Assembly: GCA_024398615.1 (NCBI GenBank)
Contig: JAKSIU010000004.1
Span: 1 to 64,000 of the forward strand
DNA from: Bacteroidaceae bacterium
GTDB lineage: Bacteria; Bacteroidota; Bacteroidia; Bacteroidales; Bacteroidaceae
Length of the DNA: 64,000 nucleotides
Direction of reading: 5' to 3'
Shown here: positions 8,115 to 15,945 of the stretch, piece by piece
Numbering within the stretch: position 1 is the first letter of the stretch
How the letters are laid out: each line of letters opens with the position of its first letter
Notes under the pieces: model-generated
The model's input: the letters and a program-made list of their open reading frames with translations, nothing else
Database searches by the model: none
Told to the model about the DNA's origin: nothing
Translations under genes and position numbers: made by a program

Positions 8115-8130
8115 CTTCCATCGGTCACTG

Positions 8131-8955
8131 TCACATTGCCCTTGTTTTCCGTCCGATAAAGGCACAGAAGCCCGGGAAGAAGCGTTTGATTGGTACCATA
8201 AGCAATTCCTTCCCGCCTACAAACACCTCACGTCTGCCTTTTTCGACAGCACGTACAATCTTTCGCGCCGCTTTCCCGGCAGGAATCCCGTTTGCCTGTC
8301 CCGGATCCATCACTCCGTGTCTTTCTCCGCCCTTGACCAGAGCATTCAGCGAGATATTGGTCCTCACCCTGCCGGGGCACACCATCGTCACACGTATTCC
8401 ACTGTCATGGTACTCAGCCTGCAATGTCTCAAAAAAGCCGTACAGAGCATGCTTTGCACTGCTGTATGCGCAACGGAGCGGAAATCCGAACAATCCGGCC
8501 ACAGACGAAGTCACCGCAATTTTTCCGCCACCGGCAGCAGCCATCTCCGGCAGTACAGCCTGCGCCACCGCAACAGGAGCGAAATAGTCAATCTCCATTA
8601 TCTTGCGCACCATCTCCATCGAAGTGTCTTCCACTGTACTCCGCTGACTGATTCCGGCATTCAGAAACAGCACGTCTATTCTGCCGTAAATCTCCATTGC
8701 ACTGTGGCACAGACCGGCTATTCCATCCGGTTCGGAAAAATCATAAGGAAGTACCGAGACGCTACCCGCACCTGAATGTCTGCACTTTTCCGCAACTTCA
8801 AGAAGTCTGTCAGCTGAACGTGCCGTAAGTACAAGTCTGTATCCTTTCTTTGCGAATTCGTAGGAACACGCTTCGCCTATACCGGACGAAGCACCGGTAA
8901 TCCATACCGTCTTAATCTGTCTCTCCATCACTGTCATATGGCTTTCACAACGCAT
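8131..8955 (-). CDS. Short-chain dehydrogenase/reductase (SDR)
   Basis: The 274-residue protein is a classical SDR: TGASSGIG cofactor motif (residues 20-27), FLNAGIS, catalytic S in TSSVAG and the YSSAK catalytic pair. The segment GKAARKIVRAVEKGRREVFVG near the C-terminus resembles the DHRS7-like group acting on hydrophobic alcohols or ketones. Starts at Met1, Met7 or Met10 are all possible; the latter gives the tightest fit to the family. It is 6 bp downstream of the VOC gene and shares its promoter. Substrate unknown. Confidence 0.88.
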   Translation of the reverse strand: MRCESHMTVMERQIKTVWITGASSGIGEACSYEFAKKGYRLVLTARSADRLLEVAEKCRHSGAGSVSVLPYDFSEPDGIAGLCHSAMEIYGRIDVLFLNAGISQRSTVEDTSMEMVRKIMEIDYFAPVAVAQAVLPEMAAAGGGKIAVTSSVAGLFGFPLRCAYSSAKHALYGFFETLQAEYHDSGIRVTMVCPGRVRTNISLNALVKGGERHGVMDPGQANGIPAGKAARKIVRAVEKGRREVFVGGKELLMVPIKRFFPGFCAFIGRKTRAM

Positions 8956-8961
8956 CCGGAA

Positions 8962-10017
8962 TCACTTCTGTTTTCCACTCCTTTGCCTGGCAACCACTCC
9001 CAACATCCGAAAAAGAATCTTCGGAAGCGGCTTGTTGCGGTCTCTTCTATTCAAATTGATATTCCACCCGAGTCGGGCGACTATAGGAATCCTGTGGGTC
9101 TCGACAAATTCAATCAGAGTACCGTCAGGATCCTCTATGTAAGTGAAATGTCCGGATGCCTCGCCCATATCAAAAACGCTGCCGTCCGGACAGCTGTCAA
9201 CGGTAAACGGGCATCCTTTCGAAGCGCAGAACTCACCGAAGGCCTTCATTCCGCTTACATCGAAACATATCTGTATAAAGCCGGGATCCCCCCAGAATCT
9301 GCCATCGAATATTTTCCGGGGCACTCTTTCCAACGCTTGAACAAGTTCTATCGTACTGTCGCCGTATAAATCCGAGAACGCCCCGCGGCGCTGATTCCCT
9401 GTTGCAAGAATCACCCTCCGGTAGCGTTCACTTCCGCCGGACAACCCGGCCCAGTCGGAAAAGACGCCTTCCGTATCACTCAGTACCCGGCTGTAACCAA
9501 GTACTTCAGAATAGAACCTGACAGAGCGGTCCATATCCGTTACACCTATTACAGCACCGACAACTCCTCCGGTCAGACGGTGTTCTTCAATATATATGCT
9601 CTTATCCTCAACAAGTTGGAACACATTGCCATAATCATCCCTGACGTAGAGACATCCGGTGTCGTCAGGAAGAGAACAATGAATTCCATTGCTGTACTTA
9701 TCGATATCACGGCATTTCACTTTTGCAGCGAATATTCCAAGGTCGCCTATCGAAACATCAAAGGGACAGGGTTCGGGTTTTCTTTTCGAATACTGCCATA
9801 TTTCAAAACCACCGCCACCCTGCAGGCAGATATTGATTGCCGCATGACGTTTCTGCGGCACGCCCCCGGTATACGGGAGCATTCTCTCGGCAACAGTATC
9901 ATCCTCCAATATCCTGATATCCGCACCGAAGCGGTCTATGAGCCAGTCACGGGTTCTCTTGAAATTCTCCGTCCCCACTCCAACCTGCTGAATTCCGTTG
10001 ATTTGGTAAACACCCAT
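8962..10017 (-). CDS. Two-domain VOC family protein (glyoxalase/dioxygenase fold)
   Basis: The 351-residue protein has two VOC modules: residues about 8-140 (start INGIQQVGVGTENF, end VRDDYGNVFQLVED) and about 150-315 (AVIGVTDMDRSVRFYSEVLGYS to YIEDPDGTLIEFVETHRIP). The paired-VOC size recalls ring-cleaving or HPPD-like dioxygenases, but the usual His/His/Glu metal ligands are not clearly complete, so the reaction is uncertain. It is the first gene of an operon with an SDR reductase, which suggests joint processing of a small organic compound. Confidence 0.75.
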   Translation of the reverse strand: MGVYQINGIQQVGVGTENFKRTRDWLIDRFGADIRILEDDTVAERMLPYTGGVPQKRHAAINICLQGGGGFEIWQYSKRKPEPCPFDVSIGDLGIFAAKVKCRDIDKYSNGIHCSLPDDTGCLYVRDDYGNVFQLVEDKSIYIEEHRLTGGVVGAVIGVTDMDRSVRFYSEVLGYSRVLSDTEGVFSDWAGLSGGSERYRRVILATGNQRRGAFSDLYGDSTIELVQALERVPRKIFDGRFWGDPGFIQICFDVSGMKAFGEFCASKGCPFTVDSCPDGSVFDMGEASGHFTYIEDPDGTLIEFVETHRIPIVARLGWNINLNRRDRNKPLPKILFRMLGVVARQRSGKQK

Positions 10018-10043
10018 ATAGTATACGCTTTTACTTTGGCGTG

Positions 10044-10074
10044 CAAAAATAGTAAAAGATTATACCAATACAAA
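10044..10074 (-). promoter_or_regulatory. Promoter of VOC-SDR operon
   Basis: On the minus strand TTTG (10074-10071), a 19-nt spacer and TATTTTTG (10051-10044) form a full Bacteroides-type promoter 26 nt before the VOC start codon. Confidence 0.75.
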
Positions 10075-10180
10075 AGCGATACCCCGATATTTGACGGAAC
10101 AGACAGTACTTTCTGTATGATATATCCCAAGACGACAATGCCCTGTACACTCTGGTCACGCAACCTTGTTTCCAGTGCAC

Positions 10181-10216
10181 ACGGGAGCCACCTGCAGCAA
10201 TGCAAATGGCTCCCGT
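10181..10216. terminator. Hairpin downstream of M56 receptor gene
   Basis: ACGGGAGCCA and TGGCTCCCGT form a perfect 10-bp stem around a 16-nt loop, 38 nt after the stop codon of the M56 gene. On the minus strand there is no U-run; on the plus strand TGTTTT follows. It is probably the end structure of the BlaI-M56 transcript, but U-less termination is not proven. Confidence 0.5.
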
Positions 10217-10253
10217 TGTTTTACAAATTCTACTTGTTTCTTATTTCAGCTGA

Positions 10254-13175
10254 CTACTTCAAGTTTTCATTGACAAGCATCAGAATCATACCCCAATCGG
10301 GTCTTCCCGAACTTTCTGAAGTAGAATCCGCTCCGGCATTTTCCGGAATATGTTTCATTATAATCTGGACTGCGTCTTCATTACCTTCTGAATAATCTGA
10401 CTGCGCTGTGACTCTAAATTGCATTGTCTTATTCCCTTTGCTGAGTTTGAGCTGTTTCTCTCTTTCGAGGGTTACCGTTTCCTGACTGTACTTTCCGTCT
10501 TTAAGATGGCCTGTTGCATCACCCCGGACAGTTATAGTTCCGTCTGAACCAACAGTGAACTTTTGAATCAGTCCCTCAACTGCAAAACATAAAAATCCAT
10601 CGTCTTTTTCTTTGGGAACCAGCATCTCAGCTACGTATTCACCCGGTTCCAGCCTGTCAAATTCCACTTCATGGAAATATGGGTTTGCCTTGTCCCTCAA
10701 CCGAACTGACACAGGTTCGTGCAGTACGGAACCGGTAAGAACGGGTGCGCCTTCTTCCCATTCCTCGGAAGTGACTGCCGGGAATACCACCTGGAACGGA
10801 GTATTGACCCAGTCTCCGTGACGGTCAAAGTCCTGATCCACAGGCACGCCCTCGTAGCGGATAGGTTCCAATACTCGGCCATTGGCAAGTGTAAGTTTGT
10901 AGTCGCTGCTTATGTGGCCGGGATATGAGTGGGCGTTGCGTATGAAAGCTTCGCAGTAGATTGTAGTCTCGGTGTCGGTAAAGTCCACACGCTCTACACT
11001 GAACACGTCCCTGATGCCCGGGTCTTCTCCCACGTGCGTAGTTTTGAGAACGTATTCCGGACCTTGCTGATATTTCACCACCCTTACACCTTCAAAGATG
11101 TCTATGTCCGGAACGACCTGCAGTTTGGTGATGGTGTTCGTAGGGTTGCTCTCATAGAAGTTGATGGTCTTGACATCTTTGGGAATGGGCGGGAAATGCA
11201 GGGTCTGGTAATAGTATGCGAAAGTAGGACTCCAGAAATATGTCGATTCAAAGCCTTCCATACCCTCGCTGCGGGTCTGCTTGTAGCGTACTCCACCAGC
11301 CTCAATCTCACAGTCGGAGAATCCTATGACCCACTGGTAGGAGCCTTGATCGATACGGGTAATCAGAATCAGTTCGTCAGGTCCGTTTATGACATCGGTG
11401 ATTTCGTGCCACTCATCGCCGGCAAAGAACTTGGGTTTCTCAACGCGCAATCCCTTGTCGTAGTAGGCCGATGTGTGGTTTTCGTGCATTTTCATTACTG
11501 CATCTTTGGCAGCGATATTGCCGAATTCCTTCTCGAAACTGTAATTTTTCGGGACAATGGTTGTCAGGTTGAACATGCAGCGCAGGCCGCCATAGGCTTC
11601 ACCGTCAAATTGCAGATCACCGACAATTGACACCTGATCCAGTCCGCGTTTCCATACAGCCTTGGCAATCTTATCGGCTTCTCTTGTAGTCATTGTCTTA
11701 GGATATATGGCAAGTCCGTGTCCGTCAAACAGGTCAATCCACTTCATCACTTCATCAAGGCTCCCGGTTACTGACGGATTGACAACTTTAATATAATTGC
11801 TGTTCCTTGATATCAGTGAAAGATGGACATTCGTCTTCTGATTGCAGTTCACCTCAAAGCGGAACCGGCCGTCACCGAGGTCGTAGATTGCGGGGGTGCG
11901 GTATTCCGGCATTGTCATCTCAGTGAGCATCTCATCGTTGTTGGCAATGCTGACGTGTATGCCCTTGTCGGCAAGACTGCGTGCCAGCGGATACGCATCG
12001 TTGAGGTCTTCTATGGTGGGCACATAGCGCAGGGTCATACGTGTTGTCTTGACCGGTTTGTAATTGGCCAGGTAGTCTGCTACTTCGGTAGTCTTCATAC
12101 TGGCTTCAACGCCATCGACCGTGTGGACTTTGGCCATGCCGTTTTCATACACCCAGGTCTTGCCGTCCTGGAACGGCTCCCAATGGAAATTCTGGTCCTG
12201 GGCACTGGCGAAAGACGAGTTGACAACCGTGAACGCTGCTGCAACAATCGGTATGAACAGGGCTCTGAGCCTGTTCCAGCGGTTTGATTCATTTCTTTGC
12301 ATCATATCTATTCTTTTTTTAAGGTTGGTCTGTCTCAGCCAGCTTGTCATGGCGAATCCGCGGTTCTCGGCAACGGCATTCACCAGCATCAGCTTGTACT
12401 GGCGTGCATCGGCCCCGGAGTCAATGACGGCACGGTCTGCCTGGAATTCGTGAAGTAGCTCCATCTCCTTGTACAGCAGCATCATTGCAGGGTTGAACCA
12501 CTGGAACAGCTGCATCAGGTCAATAATGAGAAGGTCTATGGAGTGAGCCTTGCGTGCGTGTGAGAGTTCATGTTTCCACACCGCCTGGTTTTCCTTTTCA
12601 ATCCAGTCATGGGGCATCATTATGAAGTTCATCCAGTTCATGGGCTGCGATATGCCATTGCTCTCAATCAGGTCGCATTCGTCCTGACGGTCCTGATAGC
12701 GGCCTTCGCGTATCAGCCTGCGTATGGATAGGATTGACAATACCTTCTTGAACAATAGCCAGACAAAGCCCGTGCACCATAGCACAAAAAGGCCGATTGT
12801 TGCTACACGTGACCAGTTGACCGGCTTTCTGCTGACTGCCGGTTCAATGGATGACCCGGCTGTCTCATCGGCCATTGCTGCGGAATTGTCTTCGGTCAGC
12901 ACATTGCCTGCTGTGAGGGTATTGCCTGCCATCCCAGCTTCAGCCGGGACTGTAGCGGCCGTGGCAAATACGGGGAAGACCTTTCTGACCTCACTGGTAA
13001 GCTGCTCGTTCTCAATGTGACAAGCGGGCAGTATGAATGACAGGGCGCATATGAGCAGCAGTGTCATGCGGTTGAAACTGTGGAATGTCTGCTTGCCAAG
13101 CAGCCATTTATACAGAAGGTACAATACGGCTGCCAGGACAGCCACCTTCAATTGGTAAATCAGGAAGGTCTCCAT
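10254..13175 (-). CDS. BlaR1/MecR1-like M56 metalloprotease receptor with large C-terminal domain
   Basis: The 973-residue protein has M56 topology. Membrane helices lie at about 8-26, 36-52 and 123-143, and a cytosolic zinc-protease segment holds HELSH (202-206) and EFQAD (243-247). A further helix lies at about 303-325. The following ~650 residues are extracytoplasmic and beta-rich; no penicillin-binding (transpeptidase) domain is recognised there. Family members sense an outside signal, then cleave a BlaI-type repressor, and the BlaI gene is directly upstream (18 bp). Because the sensor part is not BlaR1-like and no beta-lactamase gene is nearby, the signal is probably something other than a beta-lactam. 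Confidence 0.85.
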   Translation of the reverse strand: METFLIYQLKVAVLAAVLYLLYKWLLGKQTFHSFNRMTLLLICALSFILPACHIENEQLTSEVRKVFPVFATAATVPAEAGMAGNTLTAGNVLTEDNSAAMADETAGSSIEPAVSRKPVNWSRVATIGLFVLWCTGFVWLLFKKVLSILSIRRLIREGRYQDRQDECDLIESNGISQPMNWMNFIMMPHDWIEKENQAVWKHELSHARKAHSIDLLIIDLMQLFQWFNPAMMLLYKEMELLHEFQADRAVIDSGADARQYKLMLVNAVAENRGFAMTSWLRQTNLKKRIDMMQRNESNRWNRLRALFIPIVAAAFTVVNSSFASAQDQNFHWEPFQDGKTWVYENGMAKVHTVDGVEASMKTTEVADYLANYKPVKTTRMTLRYVPTIEDLNDAYPLARSLADKGIHVSIANNDEMLTEMTMPEYRTPAIYDLGDGRFRFEVNCNQKTNVHLSLISRNSNYIKVVNPSVTGSLDEVMKWIDLFDGHGLAIYPKTMTTREADKIAKAVWKRGLDQVSIVGDLQFDGEAYGGLRCMFNLTTIVPKNYSFEKEFGNIAAKDAVMKMHENHTSAYYDKGLRVEKPKFFAGDEWHEITDVINGPDELILITRIDQGSYQWVIGFSDCEIEAGGVRYKQTRSEGMEGFESTYFWSPTFAYYYQTLHFPPIPKDVKTINFYESNPTNTITKLQVVPDIDIFEGVRVVKYQQGPEYVLKTTHVGEDPGIRDVFSVERVDFTDTETTIYCEAFIRNAHSYPGHISSDYKLTLANGRVLEPIRYEGVPVDQDFDRHGDWVNTPFQVVFPAVTSEEWEEGAPVLTGSVLHEPVSVRLRDKANPYFHEVEFDRLEPGEYVAEMLVPKEKDDGFLCFAVEGLIQKFTVGSDGTITVRGDATGHLKDGKYSQETVTLEREKQLKLSKGNKTMQFRVTAQSDYSEGNEDAVQIIMKHIPENAGADSTSESSGRPDWGMILMLVNENLK

Positions 13176-13193
13176 GACTGCATATAATAAAGG

Positions 13194-13553
13194 TTACTTT
13201 TCGGAATCAATCAGATCAATCAGTTCGCGCAGTTCGTCAACCGTTATCTTGTCGTCCTTGACAAGGGCCGATACTGCCTTGATGTACGAGTTCTTAAGGC
13301 AGCGCATAAGCGGATTCCCGTTGAATTCGTTGTTGTAGTCCTGCCACTCGATCTTGTAGAAGTAGCGGTATCCGGTTCCCTCCTTGCGGTGGTCCAGGAA
13401 TCCGTTGCTTTCCAGCAGCCGCACCTGGGTCGATACCGTGTTGATGTGCGGCCTGGGCTCGGGCATCAACTCCCTGATCTCACTCGTGGTCATGGCTCCG
13501 TTCTTCCAGAACAGTTCCATGATTTCCAGTTCTTTCTTACTTAATTTCTTCAT
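13194..13553 (-). CDS. BlaI/MecI/CopY family repressor
   Basis: The 119-residue winged-helix protein starts KKLSKKELEIMELFWKNGA and has the family recognition segment PRPHINTVSTQVRLLESNGFLDHRKEGTGYRYF. The C-terminal half is the dimerisation and protease-cleavage region. It forms a two-gene operon with the M56 receptor downstream. Two AACTAT/ATAGT dyads flank its own promoter, so autorepression is very likely. Targets outside this operon are unknown. Confidence 0.92.
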   Translation of the reverse strand: MKKLSKKELEIMELFWKNGAMTTSEIRELMPEPRPHINTVSTQVRLLESNGFLDHRKEGTGYRYFYKIEWQDYNNEFNGNPLMRCLKNSYIKAVSALVKDDKITVDELRELIDLIDSEK

Positions 13554-13569
13554 GTTCTTATTGCAATAA

Positions 13570-13590
13570 AACTATAGTTCATTCATAGTT
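13570..13590. promoter_or_regulatory. Putative BlaI operator 1
   Basis: AACTAT and ATAGTT arms separated by 9 bp lie just downstream of the -7 box, in the region expected to be the 5' leader of the repressor mRNA. The same ACTAT/ATAGT half-site recurs at 13619-13642. Confidence 0.6.
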
Positions 13591-13597
13591 GACGCTG

Positions 13598-13627
13598 CAA
13601 ACATACAACAAAAATCCAATAGTCAAA
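13598..13627 (-). promoter_or_regulatory. Promoter of BlaI-M56 operon
   Basis: Minus-strand TTTG (13627-13624), an 18-nt spacer and TATGTTTG (13605-13598). Operator 2 covers the -33 element and operator 1 lies after the -7 element. Confidence 0.7.
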
Positions 13628-13642
13628 CTATAATTCAACTAT
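13619..13642. promoter_or_regulatory. Putative BlaI operator 2
   Basis: ATAGT-CAA-ACTAT (13619-13631) is followed by another ACTAT half-site ending at 13642. It overlaps the -33 element, so occupancy would block polymerase. Confidence 0.6.
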
Positions 13643-13671
13643 TTATTTGTTTTTAACAGTTTTGGGGATTT

Positions 13672-14151
13672 TCAGGAAATGGAAGCGTCAATCGTAATGC
13701 TGTCGATTCTCAGTCTGAATGTTGCTGCAGGTGCATGTACGGTCACTTCGTCACCGGCTTTCTTGCCGAGCAATGCCTGACCCATCGGGGATTTCAGGGA
13801 AATCTTGCCTTCCTTGAGATTCATTTCGTGCGGGCTGACAATGGTGTAGGTCAGTTTGGCATCGGTATCCAGATTGGTAAGTACAACCTTACTCAGAAGA
13901 GTGACCTTGTCGCCTGGAAGGATTTTGGGATCAATGACTCTGGAAAACTTCAGGACGTTCTGCAGGAATTTGATTCTTCCAATCATCTTGGACTGGGCTC
14001 TCCTGGCGGCATGGTACTCATAGTTCTCGCTGAGGTCTCCCTGCGCGCGTGCCTCGGAAATGGCATCCTTGATTTTGGGAAACTCAACGTTTATGAGGTT
14101 GTCAAGCTCGGCCGCAATCTCGTCATAACGTTCCTTTGACAGATATTCCAT
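13672..14151 (-). CDS. greA: Transcription elongation factor GreA
   Basis: The 159-residue protein has the full GreA/GreB layout: an N-terminal coiled coil with the acidic tip motif GDLSENYEYHAAR (residues 38-50), whose D and E place Mg2+ in the RNA polymerase active site, and a C-terminal FKBP-like domain ending with SPMGQALLGKKAGDEVTV. It rescues backtracked polymerase by stimulating transcript cleavage. It is monocistronic and divergent from the ATP-grasp gene; a TACATTTG -7 box lies at 14181-14174. Confidence 0.96.
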   Translation of the reverse strand: MEYLSKERYDEIAAELDNLINVEFPKIKDAISEARAQGDLSENYEYHAARRAQSKMIGRIKFLQNVLKFSRVIDPKILPGDKVTLLSKVVLTNLDTDAKLTYTIVSPHEMNLKEGKISLKSPMGQALLGKKAGDEVTVHAPAATFRLRIDSITIDASIS

Positions 14152-14173
14152 TTTTAAACTGATGTCAGACCCG

Positions 14174-14181
14174 CAAATGTA
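14174..14181 (-). promoter_or_regulatory. -7 box of greA
   Basis: Minus-strand TACATTTG matches TAnnTTTG, 22 nt before the greA start codon. No clear -33 element. Confidence 0.45.
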
Positions 14182-14212
14182 GCAATTTTTACTGAATAGC
14201 TGGATTTTGATT

Positions 14213-14220
14213 TATCTTTG
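14213..14220 (+). promoter_or_regulatory. -7 box of ATP-grasp gene
   Basis: TATCTTTG lies 23 nt before ATG 14244. The -33 region is only T-rich. Confidence 0.45.
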
Positions 14221-14243
14221 CTTTCTGATGACAGCCATTGTAT

Positions 14244-15086
14244 ATGATGGAAAAGGGGTGTGACATTCTTCTGTTCGGGACTATGGGCAACACAGGTCCG
14301 GCGGTCAGGGATTCTCTGACAGGGCACGGATTCAGTGTCCGGCTGGTGGACTTTGCCCAGAACACCTTGCGTGATGAGCCGGGATACAGGCGGGAACTGC
14401 TTAAGACACTGGCCTGTTTCCAGCCGCGGATGGTTATCCCCATCGGCAACCAGACTGCTATGGCCCGTCTGAAACCGGGTCTGCCAAGTGACATATTGAT
14501 ACCTGTTTCCGATGCGGCTGTCGTCGAACTGCTGGACAGTAAGGTCCGATGCAGCCGGATGGTAGCCGGATTAGGTGTTCTGCAGCCGCGTATGTTCTCG
14601 TCGGCTTCTGAAGTCGGGACGTTTCCTGTCATTTTCAAACGCGACCGTTCATTCGGAGGGTCGGGCGTTATGCGTCCGCGCAGCCGTGAGGCACTGCAGC
14701 GTCTTATGGAGCATGAGCCGCAGAATCCCTTTCTCATTGAAGAACTGATAGAAGGACAGGATTACAGTGTGGATGCAGTCCGATGGGACGGTTTCTTCCG
14801 GGCATCCTGCTACCGTTCGCTTGCAAACCGCGGGCAGGGTCCGTCAACACAGCGCGAAGCGGTAATTCGTGAGGACCTGTGCGTGATTGCACGTCAGATT
14901 CTGGACCATGTGGATTACAGGGGCGTATGTGGTATGGATTTCAGAATAAATTCCGATGGAAAGGCCTATTTCCTTGAATGCAATCCGCGTTTCACGGGCG
15001 GGATAGAGACCCAGATAGCTGCCGGTTTTGACATACCGTATGTGCTGGTCAGCTGCTGTATCGGCCTGAACGGGCTACAGCGATGA
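14244..15086 (+). CDS. ATP-grasp enzyme (CarB/PylC-like), function unknown
   Basis: The 280-residue protein starts with a Rossmann-like pre-ATP-grasp segment (DILLFGTMGNTGPAVRDSL). It continues with an ATP-grasp core: FPVIFKRDRSFGGSGVMRP as the lysine plus glycine-rich loop, FLIEELIEGQDYSVD, and GMDFRINSDGKAYFLECNPRFTGG with Mg2+-binding E and N. These enzymes join a carboxylate to an amine or similar nucleophile. It is shorter than carbamoyl-phosphate synthase domains and has no partner gene beside it. ATG 14244 was chosen; ATG 14247 is equally possible. Its last 38 bp overlap the 3' end of the convergent EamA transporter gene. Confidence 0.8.
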   Translation: MMEKGCDILLFGTMGNTGPAVRDSLTGHGFSVRLVDFAQNTLRDEPGYRRELLKTLACFQPRMVIPIGNQTAMARLKPGLPSDILIPVSDAAVVELLDSKVRCSRMVAGLGVLQPRMFSSASEVGTFPVIFKRDRSFGGSGVMRPRSREALQRLMEHEPQNPFLIEELIEGQDYSVDAVRWDGFFRASCYRSLANRGQGPSTQREAVIREDLCVIARQILDHVDYRGVCGMDFRINSDGKAYFLECNPRFTGGIETQIAAGFDIPYVLVSCCIGLNGLQR

Positions 15087-15933
15087 CTGAAAATATGACA
15101 AGTGCCATTCCCAGCCAGAATGACCATCCCACTTCACGGGCTTCGTCAAAAAGGACGGCTGCGAAGATGATGCTGTAGACCGGTTCCAGATTGTACGTGA
15201 CATTGACGGTGAATGCTGACAGGCGGCGTAATGCGATTATCTGGAACAGGAACGGAATGATTGTCAGTACGGAGCCCAGAATAATCAGCCACCAGATGTC
15301 CATTCCCTGTGGTGTCGGGATGGATGTCTGTCGCAGCAGGGACAGAAGCGGAACGCAGACTGAAAGAATGATCAGACTGCCGGCAAGTTCCCACATGAGC
15401 ATTGTGGCGCTGTCCTGTCCGGTCAGCTTGCCTGTCCTGATATTGAAAATGGCGAACAGCGAATATACGGCAGCTGAAAACAGGCCCCACAGTATGCCGG
15501 TACGGTACCGGATGTCAATGCTGAATATGAGCAGTATTCCTGCAATTGCAATGAAACTGAGCAGCACTTCCTTTACCGAGAATTTCCTTGCCCCGAATAT
15601 CGGGTTGAAGAGTGTGGTGAAGAAGCATGAGGTGGCAATGCAGGCTACTCCTACCGATACGTTTGATGACTTGATGCTTTCATAGAAGGCGACCCAATGG
15701 ATGGCCAGCAGCACTCCGCATCCCAGAATCGGCCACAGTTGTGATACGGGAACCTTTTTGAGACGTCCGCTCACGGCAAGAACCGCTACCATGCAGGGGA
15801 CGCTTACCATGACCCGGTACCAGACAAGCGGCAGCCCGTCAAGACTGATAAGACGGCCGAACACTCCGGTCCACCCGGCAAGAAGGACTGCCAGGTGAAG
15901 CATCACGAGTGTGTGTGACCTCTGTCCGGACAT
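15049..15933 (-). CDS. EamA/DMT family transporter
   Basis: The 294-residue protein has ten predicted membrane helices arranged as two EamA repeats (about residues 8-140 and 150-288); the second repeat has the typical TYNLEPVYSIIFAAVLFDE sequence. Such proteins export or import amino acids, nucleotide sugars or other metabolites. It is 12 bp downstream of murF and probably in the same transcript. The substrate is not inferable. Confidence 0.88.
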   Translation of the reverse strand: MSGQRSHTLVMLHLAVLLAGWTGVFGRLISLDGLPLVWYRVMVSVPCMVAVLAVSGRLKKVPVSQLWPILGCGVLLAIHWVAFYESIKSSNVSVGVACIATSCFFTTLFNPIFGARKFSVKEVLLSFIAIAGILLIFSIDIRYRTGILWGLFSAAVYSLFAIFNIRTGKLTGQDSATMLMWELAGSLIILSVCVPLLSLLRQTSIPTPQGMDIWWLIILGSVLTIIPFLFQIIALRRLSAFTVNVTYNLEPVYSIIFAAVLFDEAREVGWSFWLGMALVIFSVIAVARSGRYSS

Positions 15934-15945
15934 GGATGCGAACTG

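Noticed and set aside
10254..13553. Beta-lactam resistance locus
   Set aside because: BlaI and M56 families are present, but there is no beta-lactamase or PBP gene nearby and no penicillin-binding domain in the receptor.
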